Source: Propionibacteriaceae bacterium
GTDB lineage: Bacteria; Actinomycetota; Actinomycetes; Propionibacteriales; Propionibacteriaceae
DNA: 64,000 nucleotides
Reading direction: 5' to 3'
Assembly: GCA_031262485.1 (NCBI GenBank)
Contig: JAISHO010000005.1
Location: 1-64,000, forward strand
Shown: piece by piece, positions 45,057 through 54,962 of the stretch
How the letters are laid out: each line of letters opens with the position of its first letter
Position numbering within the stretch: position 1 is the first letter of the stretch
Made by a program: the position numbers and the translations under genes
The notes under the pieces: generated by a model
Seen by the model: only the letters and a program-made list of their open reading frames with translations
What the model was told of the DNA's origin: nothing
Databases searched by the model: none

Positions 45057-47519
45057 TTAGCCGCCGTTGACAGCCAGCCAGGAAATGACCGGCGCGTCCG
45101 AGGCGTCGCCGTAGACGACGTTGAAGGTCGCCGTCCCAGCGCGCATCGTCACCGGGTCGGAGGTGAAGACGACGTCGCTGGGATACGAGGACGACGAGCC
45201 GGTGCGGATGACGGAGTCGTTGAGTTGTTCCGTCACCGTGCGGCCGCGGCTGTCGACGTAGGTGAGCGTGATGTTCATCGTGCGCGGGCCCGTCCACCAC
45301 TCGCGGAAACCGGCGGAGAAGGAGTAGGTCCCGGCGTCGAGCGGCAGCGTGTAGGTGATCGGCGTCGTCTTGTCGGTGTAGAGGCCGGTCTGCTGCTTGT
45401 CGAGCAACTGGTCGCCCGAGTTGCCCTTGACGGTCACCTGGTTGAGGTTGCCGCCCCAGGATCCCCCGCTGGCTTGCTGGTCAGGGGCGTTGTTGCGCAG
45501 GTCGGCCAGTGCGGCGACGGCGTTGTACGGCTCCGAGGTGAGCCCAGCCATCCCCGAGTCGATGAAGTAGACGAGATCGTCAGGCACGACTTCGACGACA
45601 GCGGTGACGGGGCGAGAGTAGCCCTGCACCGTCCCCGTGACGGTGACCATGGCATACGAGGTTGCGAAGGCGCCGGTGGGCACATCCCAGGAGACGGGAG
45701 CCTGAACGGTCGCCCCGCTCCGCGTTGTCATGGCAACGGTGGCCGGCAACGCGGAGGCGCCGGAGCCTATGTGAACGGCGTACGACAAACGGCTGGACGC
45801 AGGGGCGACCACCTGGTTGGGGTCGACCTCGCCGGTGGCGGCGTGGACGGCGATCTCGACGATGCCGTTGGCCCAACTGGCCGTCGAGTTGCCGTTGTGG
45901 TCGTTGACGACGTTGAGCACCTCGACGCGGACGTAGCGGAACAACCCGACGATCTCGTCAGAGGTGAAGGCGACCTCGGTGTTGCCCGAACGGTCGGCTA
46001 GCAGCGTCCACGCGGCGGAGTTCGCCGAGGCGAGCGAGCTGATCGGGCTGTTCGAGCCCCACGCCCGGTAGGTGTAGCGACCCTCAGAGCCGTTGCAGAC
46101 GGCGAAGCTAAGGTCGATCCGCGCGAGATCGTGCGCCTGCCCCAGATCAACCGTCCAGGTGTAAGGAACAGTGTCCTGGCCGTAGTACTCCTTGTTTGAA
46201 TCCCAGAAGCTGTTGAGCACATCGTTGCCGTCGTTGGCCAGCTCGGGCGCCAGCCTCGTCCCGTCGCCGTTCGTCAACGACGTGGCGGTGGCGTAGACCG
46301 GCTGGTTCTCGCTGACGAGCGCGGTCTCCGGCATGACGATCGAGCCGGTGGCGACGTCGAGGCTCCACCCGGGCGCGAAGGTCATGTCCATGGTGCGAGC
46401 GCCCGAATTGATCGACAACGGCATCCAGACGTAGCTGGAGGAACCGAGCGCCTTCGAGTTCCACCGGTCGCCCATATAGACGTACGAATTGCCCGATTCA
46501 CCAGCGATCGTCATGATGTTCGTCGGTTGGCTGTAGTAGGTCGAGTTGTTGCCGATGACCTGGAGGGCGCTCCAGGAAGCCGGATCGGTGATGTCGGTCG
46601 CCGTCGCGTACATCGCCTGGTTGGGATACCAGCCCGATTGGCTCGACGTGATGGCGTAGTAGACGCCGTCGACCTTGACGAGGGCGGGCGCCTCGCGCCG
46701 CTGGTCGACGAAGAGCTGGTAGCTCAGCACCGGTGCGCCGTTGGCGAGCGCGACGTCGTCGAAATCGGTCGTCAACTGGTGCAGGCGCATCGTAGCGTGG
46801 TCCTCGGAGGAGAGGAGGTAGGCGGTGTCACCTTCGGCGTAGACGGTGAGGTCGCGCGAGCCGAAGCCGTACCGGCTGGTGTCGGAGACGATGTCGCCGG
46901 TCAGATCGGCGGAGCGTCCAGCGGCGTAGGCGGCGTCGGAGATGTAGTTCGACCCCGAGACGCGCCAGTTGCGATACTGCGGGTCGTCGAGCGCGCCAGG
47001 GCGCCAATGGCCTTGGAAGGTGTACGGCCCGGTGATGGAGTCAGAAGTCGCGACCATGATCTGGCTCGACGAATACCCCGTCATGTCTTCCCAATGTCCC
47101 CACAAAACGTAGCCACCGTCAGGATTCTTGACGAGTTTGGGACGTTCGATCTTGCAATCGGTCAACCCATGCTCCGCCCCGGCCACGGTCGGCGAGGCGG
47201 CGGTGAGGATTTGCCCCTCGTCAGTCCAGTTGAGGAGGTCTTTCGACGAGTACAGGTGGACGGCGAGGAAGTTCGAACTATTGTGGGCTTTGTCCTCGCC
47301 GACCCAGTAGTAGGTGTCGCCTTCCTGGAGGAAGCCGCCCCCGTGGGCTTGGATCGAATCCCCGTCGGTGTCGTACCACGTCTGCCCGACCGGGACGCCG
47401 TCGTAGGTGATCGGCGTCGCTGTCGGAAGGGGGGCGGCGTTGGCCGCTCCTGGGGTGAGTGCTAAGACGAGCGGAAGCACCGCTGCCGCCGTCAGGGCAT
47501 GGCGAATTCTGCGTTTCAT
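45057..47519 (-). CDS. Secreted multidomain glycosidase (GH43-like + F5/8C + Ig-like + carbohydrate-binding)
   Basis: An 820-residue exported protein. The signal peptide (K-R-R-I-R-H ... N-A-A-A cleavage region) is followed by a five-bladed beta-propeller of the GH43 type (about 35-400: I-Q-A-H-G-G-G, Y-W-V-G-E-D, E-R-P-K-L-V-K-N, S-R-D-L-T-V-Y, R-E-A-P-A-L-V-K). Then come a discoidin-like F5/8C domain (about 410-590), an Ig-like Big_4-type linker (about 590-680) and a C-terminal malectin/CBM-like jelly roll (about 680-820, G-T-Y-S-F-S-A-G-F-R-E-W-W). Relatives act on galactan or arabinan side chains. No sortase signal, so it is released or held by its binding domains. Confidence 0.8.
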   Translation of the reverse strand: MKRRIRHALTAAAVLPLVLALTPGAANAAPLPTATPITYDGVPVGQTWYDTDGDSIQAHGGGFLQEGDTYYWVGEDKAHNSSNFLAVHLYSSKDLLNWTDEGQILTAASPTVAGAEHGLTDCKIERPKLVKNPDGGYVLWGHWEDMTGYSSSQIMVATSDSITGPYTFQGHWRPGALDDPQYRNWRVSGSNYISDAAYAAGRSADLTGDIVSDTSRYGFGSRDLTVYAEGDTAYLLSSEDHATMRLHQLTTDFDDVALANGAPVLSYQLFVDQRREAPALVKVDGVYYAITSSQSGWYPNQAMYATATDITDPASWSALQVIGNNSTYYSQPTNIMTIAGESGNSYVYMGDRWNSKALGSSSYVWMPLSINSGARTMDMTFAPGWSLDVATGSIVMPETALVSENQPVYATATSLTNGDGTRLAPELANDGNDVLNSFWDSNKEYYGQDTVPYTWTVDLGQAHDLARIDLSFAVCNGSEGRYTYRAWGSNSPISSLASANSAAWTLLADRSGNTEVAFTSDEIVGLFRYVRVEVLNVVNDHNGNSTASWANGIVEIAVHAATGEVDPNQVVAPASSRLSYAVHIGSGASALPATVAMTTRSGATVQAPVSWDVPTGAFATSYAMVTVTGTVQGYSRPVTAVVEVVPDDLVYFIDSGMAGLTSEPYNAVAALADLRNNAPDQQASGGSWGGNLNQVTVKGNSGDQLLDKQQTGLYTDKTTPITYTLPLDAGTYSFSAGFREWWTGPRTMNITLTYVDSRGRTVTEQLNDSVIRTGSSSSYPSDVVFTSDPVTMRAGTATFNVVYGDASDAPVISWLAVNGG

Positions 47520-47681
47520 TTTGGTCCCCGTTTCTCAATATGAGATGCCCATTCAGCAATGATTGTGGGCACTTATGAGTGTGGCAGGGGTGGCGAGAAG
47601 CCGCAAGGTCGATCGTTAAATACAGATGAGGTCAATCGTGCCGACAAGGCAACTAATGATGGAAACAAGTGGCATCTTCGC

Positions 47682-49112
47682 TCACAAGGTACGGGAAAAC
47701 ATCGGCCGGTCGCTCGGGCGATCCAGGTAGGCGTCGAACGCCATGGCGATGTTGCGGAGGAAGATTCTGCCTAGTGGCGTGGCCCGGATCGCGTCGTCGT
47801 CGAGGGTGACGAGGCCATCGTCGGCCAGCGGCTTCAGCCGGGCCAGGCTCTCGGCGAAGTAGGAGTCGACGTCGATGCCGTGTCGGCGTCCGAATTCCAC
47901 CTTGTCGAGGGCGGTGTGGCAGAGGATCTCGCCGATGGCGTCTTGGCGGATGACGTCGTCGTCGTTCAATTCGATCCCACGGAAGCAGGGTAGTTCGTCG
48001 TTCTCGATCGCCGCGCGCCAGCCGTCGACGTCGCGCCGGTTCTGGGTGTAGGCGTGCCCGATCTGGCCGATCGAGGTGATGCCGGCGCCGAGCAGATCGG
48101 CCCCCGCTTTCGTCGTGTAGCCCTGGAAGTTGCGGTGCAGCGTGCCGTCGCGTTGGGCGACGCACAGCTCGTCGTCGGGGCGGGCGAAATGATCCATGCC
48201 GACATAGGTATAACCAGCGTTGGTCAAATGCGAGATCCCGGTGCGGAAGATGCGGAACTTCTCCTCGTGCGTCGGCAGAAGATCCGTCAAAACGCGCTGT
48301 TGCTTCTTGATCCACGGCACATGTCCGTAGCTGAACATGGCGATCCGGTCCGGGTCGAGGGCGACGACATGCTCGAGGGTGCGGGCGAACCCGGCGGCCG
48401 TTTGCAGGGGGAGCCCGTAGATGAGGTCGAGGTTGACGGAGTCGAAGCCGAGTTCCCGGCAGCGCTCGACCATGGCGCCGACCTGCTCGACCGTCTGAAT
48501 GCGACGGATCGCCTCTTGGACGGCCGGGTCGAAATCTTGCACGCCCATCGAAAGCCGGTTGAAGCCGACGCGGCGCAGCATCGTCAGATGCTCGTCGGTG
48601 GTGACGCGCGGGTCGATCTCGACGCCGATCTCCGCGTCGTCGGCGAAAGTGAAGCGCTCCTGGGTGAACGTGAAGAGGCGTTCGAGTTGCTCCGGGGTGA
48701 AGTAGGTCGGTGTGCCACCGCCCCAGTGGAACTGCACAACGGGTCGTGATGTGTCGACGACGTCTGCCAAGAGTTCGAGTTCGCGCATGAGGGTCGCGAG
48801 GTAGGGCTCGGCTTTGTCATGCTTGTGGCTGACGATGACGTTGCATCCGCAGAAGAGGCAGAGGCGTTCGCAGAACGGCAGGTGCATATAAAGGGAGAGC
48901 GGCGCGCCCGTCTCGTTCGACGCGGAGATGACGCGTCGGGCGTCGGCGGCGCCGAAGTCGTCGCTCCACATGGGGGCGGTCGGGTAGCTCGTGTAGCGCG
49001 GGCCGGGAACGTCGTAGCGCTCGAGCAACTCTTGCGTCAATGGGACGGTCACTCCGTCGATCGTGACGTCGAAGTTGTCGGGGGCGGGGGTGGCGTGGGG
49101 ATTGTCGAGCAC
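47682..49112 (-). CDS. hemN: Oxygen-independent coproporphyrinogen III dehydrogenase
   Basis: This 476-residue radical SAM enzyme converts coproporphyrinogen III to protoporphyrinogen IX without oxygen. It has the HemN start region P-R-Y-T-S-Y-P-T-A and the four-cysteine signature H-L-P-F-C-E-R-L-C-L-F-C-G-C-N. The fourth cysteine separates true HemN from HemW. It also has G-G-G-T-P-T and a complete C-terminal HemN domain. It is divergent from hemG with a 274-base gap, an economical pair for the last steps of anaerobic protoporphyrin synthesis. Confidence 0.92.
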   Translation of the reverse strand: MLDNPHATPAPDNFDVTIDGVTVPLTQELLERYDVPGPRYTSYPTAPMWSDDFGAADARRVISASNETGAPLSLYMHLPFCERLCLFCGCNVIVSHKHDKAEPYLATLMRELELLADVVDTSRPVVQFHWGGGTPTYFTPEQLERLFTFTQERFTFADDAEIGVEIDPRVTTDEHLTMLRRVGFNRLSMGVQDFDPAVQEAIRRIQTVEQVGAMVERCRELGFDSVNLDLIYGLPLQTAAGFARTLEHVVALDPDRIAMFSYGHVPWIKKQQRVLTDLLPTHEEKFRIFRTGISHLTNAGYTYVGMDHFARPDDELCVAQRDGTLHRNFQGYTTKAGADLLGAGITSIGQIGHAYTQNRRDVDGWRAAIENDELPCFRGIELNDDDVIRQDAIGEILCHTALDKVEFGRRHGIDVDSYFAESLARLKPLADDGLVTLDDDAIRATPLGRIFLRNIAMAFDAYLDRPSDRPMFSRTL

Positions 49113-49386
49113 GGGGTGATTCTACGGGGGAGCGTCCAACCCCGCGACGGAGCGACCGATCCCCCTCCACCCCTCACCCCTTTTCCGCTGCTGAGGGTCT
49201 CCTCTTCGCCTCTCTTTCTCCGTCTCTTCGGTGGAGGCGATACGAGGAGGACATCCGCACTTCTCCCCAGTAATCAACGCCGTCTTCGTCGCGAGGATTG
49301 ACGGACAGAGTTGTAGAATTCCCTCGTCACCGGCACGCGTGGCATGGTTTCTGCCCAACTCGTGCCCCACCCCCAGGAGGACGACG

Positions 49387-49944
49387 ATGGAATCACTGTT
49401 CCGCGAGGATCGCCGGGTCGCGATCGTGCATTCGAGCCGTTTCGGGCACAGCACGAAGATCGCCGAGACGGTCGCCGATGTGCTCTTCCACAACGGGGTT
49501 CCTGCCGATATGCAGGCGCTCACGACGGCGACGACGCCGGATCCACAGCGCCACCACGGCCTCGTCATGGTGACGTCGGTGCGCTACGGGCATTTCTCGC
49601 CAGGATCGTTCGCGCTCATCAAGAAGCATCGTGACTGGGTGGAGTCGGTGCCGACCTTGCTCATGACCGTCTCCCTGACGGCCCGCACGCCCGAGAAGCG
49701 CGATCCGGCCGTCCACGTGTACACCCGCAAATTTCTCGAGAAGACGCACTGGCAACCGACGCAGATCGAGGTCGTGCCCGGTCTGCTCGACTACCCGAGC
49801 TACAACCTCTTCGACCGCAAGGCGATTCAGCTCATCATGTCGATCACCGGTGGGGAGACGGATCCGACGGCCGTCATCGATTTCACCGAATGGGACGAGG
49901 TGCGCGCCGCCTCCCAGCGCTTCGCCGACACGATGCTGCGCTGA
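49387..49944 (+). CDS. hemG: Menaquinone-dependent protoporphyrinogen IX dehydrogenase
   Basis: This 185-residue flavodoxin-like protein of the HemG type uses FMN and passes electrons from protoporphyrinogen IX to quinone at the membrane. The phosphate-binding start V-A-I-V-H-S-S-R-F-G-H-S-T-K-I-A, R-Y-G-H-F-S, A-R-T-P-E-K-R, Y-T-R-K-F-L and S-I-T-G-G-E-T-D-P match HemG throughout. AGGAGG is 7 bases before the ATG; the upstream in-frame extension lacks homology. HemG is uncommon in actinobacteria and pairs logically with the divergent hemN and with menaquinone synthesis (menB). Confidence 0.9.
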   Translation: MESLFREDRRVAIVHSSRFGHSTKIAETVADVLFHNGVPADMQALTTATTPDPQRHHGLVMVTSVRYGHFSPGSFALIKKHRDWVESVPTLLMTVSLTARTPEKRDPAVHVYTRKFLEKTHWQPTQIEVVPGLLDYPSYNLFDRKAIQLIMSITGGETDPTAVIDFTEWDEVRAASQRFADTMLR

Positions 49945-50344
49945 GCTCTCTGGCGGATCTTTCACCTAGTGGAACGGGTCTTTCTATCCTTGTCTTTCTC
50001 CGTCTCATTCTCTCCCCTTGAACCCCTTGGGGGTTACGCGCCCTTCGTCCCCCGTTTGGCGCCCGACCGTTCGCTTCACTCCATCGCCTGATCGCGGGAT
50101 GAGTCACGATTCACTTCGTTGCCACCGCGTTCTCCCTTGCCAGGCCATTCTCGTGAGGTGTTATAACCCGGGGTGATCCCTTCCCCAAGGGAAAGAGGGC
50201 GACCATCCCCTGGGGGCGGTGGTCTTCGCGGGTTACAGTGAAAAAGACGGTGGCATCGCGGCGGGCCGGGTCGCTCTGAGCGACGCGGGCGAGACGATTC
50301 TTGGCGCGGTGGCAAACACAGACCCCTCCAATGAAGGAGACGCC
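49945..50344. other. Intergenic region upstream of cysK
   Basis: The 400 bases hold a small hairpin AACCCC-TTG-GGGGTT (50021-50035) that may end hemG transcription, a GTTATAAC palindrome (50160-50167) and C/G-rich inverted segments near 50180-50215. No recognisable SAM or T-box leader. No gene is supported before the cysK ATG. Confidence 0.4.
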
Positions 50345-51274
50345 ATGGCTTTCGACACGATCCTCGACGCGATCGGCCACACCCCGCTCGTGCGGCTCAA
50401 CCGCATCGCCGGGCCGGACATGGCGGAGATCCTCGTCAAGGTCGAGGCGGTCAACGTCGGTGGCTCGATCAAGACGCGCACGGCGTGGAACATGATCAAG
50501 GCGGCCCAGGAGCGCGGTGAGATCGGCCCGGACACGATCATCGCCGAGCCGACGAGCGGCAACCAAGGCATCGGGATCGCCCTCGTGGGGGCTGTCTTGG
50601 GGGTTCCGGTGCGCATCGTCTTGCCCGATTCAGTGAGCGAGGAGCGGCGCAAAATCATCGCCGCCTATGGGGCGGAGGTCATCACCGTCCACGATTCCGG
50701 CGACATCGGCGAATGCATCGACGAATGCCTTCGCACCGTCCAACAAATGGCGGCCGACGATCCGAACGTCTACGTTCCGCAGCAATTCATCAACCCGGCG
50801 AACCCTCAGGTCCACGAGTCGGAGACAGCTGCGGAGATCCTCGCCGCCGCCGATGGCCCGATCGACGGGTTCTGCGCCGGCATCGGCACCGGCGGCACGA
50901 TCTCCGGCATCGGTCGGGCGCTCAAAACGGCGAACCCGGAGTTGGTCTGCTGGGCCGTCGAGCCGGAGGCCGCGGCGATCCTGACGAACGGCTCGTCGGG
51001 CACCCACATCCAGATGGGGATCGGCGACGGCCTCATCCCCGACAACCTCGACCAGTCGGTCTTCAGTGACGTCGCCGTCGTCACCGATGAGGAGGCGGTC
51101 GCGATGGCGCGCCGCTTGGCCCGGGAGGAAGGTCTCCTCGTCGGCATCTCGTCAGGCACCAATGTGACGGCGGCGGTGCGCCAAGCGGAGAAGCTCGGCC
51201 CCGGCAAACGCGTCGTGACGATCCTCCCCGACACAGGCGAGCGGTATTTCTCCACCCCTCTCTATGAAGGCTGA
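50345..51274 (+). CDS. cysK: Cysteine synthase A (O-acetylserine sulfhydrylase)
   Basis: This 309-residue fold-type II PLP enzyme makes cysteine from O-acetylserine and sulfide. The PLP lysine is in G-G-S-I-K-T-R, the asparagine loop is T-S-G-N-Q-G, the phosphate cradle is G-T-G-G-T-I-S-G and the serine contacting the ring nitrogen lies in G-I-S-S-G-T-N. AAGGAG precedes the ATG by 6 bases. The S-I-K-T-R variant, in place of the commoner S-V-K-D-R, could mean a subgroup with another amino acceptor. Confidence 0.88.
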   Translation: MAFDTILDAIGHTPLVRLNRIAGPDMAEILVKVEAVNVGGSIKTRTAWNMIKAAQERGEIGPDTIIAEPTSGNQGIGIALVGAVLGVPVRIVLPDSVSEERRKIIAAYGAEVITVHDSGDIGECIDECLRTVQQMAADDPNVYVPQQFINPANPQVHESETAAEILAAADGPIDGFCAGIGTGGTISGIGRALKTANPELVCWAVEPEAAAILTNGSSGTHIQMGIGDGLIPDNLDQSVFSDVAVVTDEEAVAMARRLAREEGLLVGISSGTNVTAAVRQAEKLGPGKRVVTILPDTGERYFSTPLYEG

Positions 51275-51431
51275 GTGTCCCCGGTCTCAGTTCGGTAACA
51301 AGACGCCACGACGCCGCGTCATTGCACCATCCTGAGATGGCCTGCCGATACAGTTTCGGAAAACGCGTTCCACCCGTGGCGACGAGGTCGCGGAGTTGTC
51401 GCGCTCCACCCGTGCCGTGTTCGGAGGTTTG

Positions 51432-52388
51432 ATGTCGTCCCTTGCCGTCGCCCCCTCGGCGGCTTCCCCCGGCCCCTCTGGCGTCCCCGCTTCTGAACGC
51501 CCGCCGAAGAATCGGATCCGGCGCGATTGGCGCGGCTGGATGTTCGTCGGGCCTTTCGTCGTCTTCTTTTTCATCGCCTTCATCGCGCCGCTCATCTACG
51601 CCATCATCCTCAGCTTCTTTCAGCCGCAGATGGTGTGGGGCGTCTCCCAGGGCGAGCAATTCGTCGGCTTCGCCAATTACGTCAAGCTGTTCCAGGATCC
51701 AAATTTCTGGTCCGGGTTGGTGCGAGTCTCGCTCTTCCTCCTCATCCAGGTGCCGATCATGCTGGGAATCTCCACCTTCCTGGCCTTAGCGATCGATTCC
51801 GGGCGACTTTACGGCGCCTCGTTCTTCCGCGTCTCCGTCTTTCTCCCCTATGCCATCCCCGCCGTCGTCGCCACCCTCATGTGGGGATTCCTCTATGGCA
51901 ACCAATACGGGATCATGGCGTCGGTCAATGAGGCTTTTGGCACGAGCGTCAATCTGTTCTCAGCCCGGCTCGTCCTCGTCTCGATCGGCAATATCGTCAC
52001 GTGGGAGTTCATCGGCTACAACATGCTCATCTTCTATTCGGCGCTTAAGACGATCCCCGTCTCGCTCTACGAGGCGGCACGGATCGACGGCGCCAATGAG
52101 TGGCAGGTCGTCCGCGCCATCAAACTGCCGGCCATTCGCGGGGCGCTCATGGTGGCGCTCATCTTCTCGATCATCGGCAGCTTCCAGCTCTTCAACGAGC
52201 CGAACGTCCTTCAGCAAATGTCGGGCAACACGATCACGACGTATTACACCCCGAACTTCTACGCCTTCCACCTCGCCTTCGAGGCGAACAATCCGAACTA
52301 TTCGGCGGCGTTGGCGATCGTCATGGGCCTCGTCACCGTCGCGATCGCCTATGTCGTGCAATTGCGCGGCTCGAAGGGAATGGGGTGA
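51432..52388 (+). CDS. Sugar ABC transporter permease, MalF/CebF type
   Basis: This is a 318-residue permease with six membrane helices after a cytoplasmic N-terminus of about 35 residues. The coupling motif E-A-A-R-I-D-G-A-N-E-W-Q fits the conserved E-A-A-x-x-D-G-A EAA loop of carbohydrate importers. GGAGGT lies 4 bases before the ATG. It is the first gene of a permease, permease, binding protein operon. Confidence 0.88.
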   Translation: MSSLAVAPSAASPGPSGVPASERPPKNRIRRDWRGWMFVGPFVVFFFIAFIAPLIYAIILSFFQPQMVWGVSQGEQFVGFANYVKLFQDPNFWSGLVRVSLFLLIQVPIMLGISTFLALAIDSGRLYGASFFRVSVFLPYAIPAVVATLMWGFLYGNQYGIMASVNEAFGTSVNLFSARLVLVSIGNIVTWEFIGYNMLIFYSALKTIPVSLYEAARIDGANEWQVVRAIKLPAIRGALMVALIFSIIGSFQLFNEPNVLQQMSGNTITTYYTPNFYAFHLAFEANNPNYSAALAIVMGLVTVAIAYVVQLRGSKGMG

Positions 52389-52390
52389 CG

Positions 52391-53314
52391 ATGAGCAACG
52401 TGACTCTGCGCCCCGCCCTCACCCGCCCGGCCTCGGCCGAGACGGCGACGAAGCGGAAGAATCCACTCTCGCGCAAATCGCTCATTCTCACGATCGTCAC
52501 GGCGATCTTCGCGATCTACGCCCTCATGCCGCTCGTCTGGCTCCTCATCAACGCGACGAAGACGCAGCACGATTACGTCTCGACCTTCGGGTTCGCCTTC
52601 GGGCATTCCTTCGCCTTGTTCGACAACATCGCCGACACGTTCGCCTATCGCGACGGCATTTTCGCCCGCTGGTTCCTCAACACGATCATGTATGTCGTCA
52701 TCGGCGCGGGCGGCGCCACATTGCTGGCCATTCTCGGCGGCTATGGTTTGGCGAAATTCCGTTTCCCCGGGCGCAAAGCCGTCATGGCCGTCATCATGGG
52801 CGCGATCGCGGTGCCGTCGACGGCGCTGACAGTTCCGCTCTTCCTTCTTTTCAGCAAGATTGGGATCACGAACACCCCGCTCGCCGTCATTCTGCCGTGC
52901 CTCGTCACGCCGTTCGGCTTTTACCTCATGTGGGTGTTCGCCGATCAGGCGGTGCCGACGGAATTGCTCGAGGCCGCCCGGGTGGACGGCTGCCGCGAGT
53001 TCGGCATCTTCTTCCGCATCAGCCTGCCTTTGCTCGCCCCGGGGATCGTGACGGTCGCGCTCTTCGCCATCGTCGCGACGTGGAATAACTACTTCCTCCC
53101 CCTCATCATGTTGACGTCGGAGAAATGGAAACCGTTGACGACGGGCCTCAACGACATCAAGCTGCAGACCTATTCGCCGGCCGGCGGCCAAGAACCGCTC
53201 CAAAACGTCATTCTCACCGGCTCGCTGCTGACGATCATTCCCCTCGTCATCGCCTTCCTCATCCTCCAGCGCTATTGGCAGGCCGGGCTGGCCGCCGGCA
53301 GCGTCAAAGAATAA
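52391..53314 (+). CDS. Sugar ABC transporter permease, MalG/CebG type
   Basis: This is a 307-residue permease with six helices and the EAA loop E-A-A-R-V-D-G-C-R-E-F-G. It starts 2 bases after the partner permease stop, so expression is coupled. Pairs with the MalF-type gene to form the translocation pore. No ABC ATPase follows; such importers in actinobacteria commonly share an MsiK-like ATPase encoded elsewhere. Confidence 0.88.
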   Translation: MSNVTLRPALTRPASAETATKRKNPLSRKSLILTIVTAIFAIYALMPLVWLLINATKTQHDYVSTFGFAFGHSFALFDNIADTFAYRDGIFARWFLNTIMYVVIGAGGATLLAILGGYGLAKFRFPGRKAVMAVIMGAIAVPSTALTVPLFLLFSKIGITNTPLAVILPCLVTPFGFYLMWVFADQAVPTELLEAARVDGCREFGIFFRISLPLLAPGIVTVALFAIVATWNNYFLPLIMLTSEKWKPLTTGLNDIKLQTYSPAGGQEPLQNVILTGSLLTIIPLVIAFLILQRYWQAGLAAGSVKE

Positions 53315-53509
53315 GGGCGGAGAAGGTCATGGCGATCCCGTCTCCCCACCTCGGCGATGGCGTTGTGACGTGCCAGGTGAGACATCCGGCGGGTGCTCCT
53401 ATCGGTGGGACGAAGTGAAGGGCCACAGCACACGAGAGCGCGGCCATGGGAAAAGCAGAGTTTTATCAGCAGAATCATCTATTCACGACAAGATAAGGAG
53501 ACCTTCCCC

Positions 53510-54868
53510 GTGAAGAAGTTTCATAGAGCGGTGACGATCGTCGCCGCTTCCACCCTCCTCCTAGCGGCGGCCGCTTGTTCGGGCGATTCCGACGACGCCC
53601 CAGCTGGCACCGATGACGTCAGCACGACGGCGCCCGCGGACGGTTCGACCGGTTCGGGTGAGTTGACCGAGTTGACGGTGTGGGCCTGGGAGCCCACGCT
53701 CACCGCCGTCGTCGAGCAGTTCGAGAAGGACAATCCTGATATCTCGATCAATTTGGAGAACGCCGGCGGGGCCGCCGACACGTACACCAAGCTCGACAAT
53801 GCGATCGCCGCCGGTTCGGGCGCCCCCGATATCGCGCAGATCGAGTATTACGCGGTCGCTCAGTACGCCATTCCTGGCCGTTTGGCCGATTTGACCGAGT
53901 TCGGCGCCGCCGATTTGGCCGACACCTATACCCCGGGCACGTGGAACTCCGTCACTCTCGCCAATAGCGGCAAGATTTACGGTCTTCCGGTCGATTCGGG
54001 CCCCATGGCGCTGTTCTACAACAAGGCCACCTTCGACCAGGCTGGTGTGACGGCCCCGCCGACGACGTGGGACGAGTTCTACGAGGCGGCCAAGGCGATC
54101 CGCGCCCTGGGCGACAACTACTACATCACATCAGACAATGGCGACGCCGGTATGGCGACGTCGATGATGTGGCTGGCCGGGGCGACCCCGTTCCAGATCG
54201 GCGACAACACGGTGACGATTGATCTCGGCCAGGAGGGCGTGCTCACGTTCGCCGAGTTCTGGCAGAAGCTCATCAGCGAGGATCTCATCAACACGCAGAT
54301 CTCCGGCTGGTCGGACGACTGGTTCCGCGCGTTGGGCGACGGCACCTTGGCATCGCTCGTTACGGGCGCGTGGATGCCCGCCAACCTCATCGGTTCCTCG
54401 CCGGACGCCTCGGGTGATTTCCGGGTCGCCGCCGCGCCGGTGCCGGTGGCCGGCCAGAAAGCGAACGCGGAGAACGGCGGCAGTTCGATCGCCATGCTCG
54501 CCTCGAGCGAGAAGCAGGAAGCGGCCTACCGGTTCCTCGAGTACGTCTCCGCGGGCGACGGCATCCAGATCCGCGTCGACGGCGGCAACTTCCCCGCCAC
54601 CACCGCCGATCTCAACAATCCGGATTTCCTCGCCTACACCGACGAGTACTTCGGCGGCCAGGCCTACAACGAGGTCCTCGCCCAAGCGGCGGCCGACGTG
54701 CTCCCGGGTTGGAGCTACCTACCGTTCCAGGTGTATGCGAACTCGATCTTTGGCGACAAGGTAGGCCCCGTCTACGAGGGCAACGGCACTCTCGCCGACG
54801 CCTACGCCTCCTGGCAGACCGACCTCGTCGCCTACGGCAATGAGAACGGGTTCAACGTCAACCAGTGA
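53510..54868 (+). CDS. Sugar-binding lipoprotein of the ABC importer
   Basis: This 452-residue family 1 extracellular solute-binding protein has signal peptide and lipobox L-A-A-A-A-C at about residue 22, then a Ser/Asp/Thr-rich linker and the two-lobed binding fold (E-L-T-V-W-A-W-E, F-Y-N-K-A-T, W-D-E-F-Y-E-A-A-K). It starts at a GTG with AAGGAG 9 bases upstream. A gap of 195 bases after the permease, ending in a strong ribosome site, may allow separate, higher expression of the binding protein. Unusually it is last, not first, in the operon. Substrate likely an oligosaccharide. Confidence 0.87.
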   Translation: MKKFHRAVTIVAASTLLLAAAACSGDSDDAPAGTDDVSTTAPADGSTGSGELTELTVWAWEPTLTAVVEQFEKDNPDISINLENAGGAADTYTKLDNAIAAGSGAPDIAQIEYYAVAQYAIPGRLADLTEFGAADLADTYTPGTWNSVTLANSGKIYGLPVDSGPMALFYNKATFDQAGVTAPPTTWDEFYEAAKAIRALGDNYYITSDNGDAGMATSMMWLAGATPFQIGDNTVTIDLGQEGVLTFAEFWQKLISEDLINTQISGWSDDWFRALGDGTLASLVTGAWMPANLIGSSPDASGDFRVAAAPVPVAGQKANAENGGSSIAMLASSEKQEAAYRFLEYVSAGDGIQIRVDGGNFPATTADLNNPDFLAYTDEYFGGQAYNEVLAQAAADVLPGWSYLPFQVYANSIFGDKVGPVYEGNGTLADAYASWQTDLVAYGNENGFNVNQ

Positions 54869-54911
54869 CGATTGAGCGGTCGGCGGTCAGCGTCGACCGA
54901 CGACGAGAGAG

Positions 54912-54949
54912 AATGTGTGCCGCCCCGGGAAGCCGGGGCGGCACACGTT
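54912..54949 (+). terminator. Strong intrinsic terminator of the sugar transport operon
   Basis: A perfect 14-bp stem (54915-54928 with 54933-54946), extended by AAT/GTT pairing, closes a GAAG loop and runs into TTCTTT. It lies 44 bases after the binding-protein stop and separates it from the convergent L,D-transpeptidase gene. Confidence 0.85.
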
Positions 54950-54962
54950 CTTTGTGGAAAGG

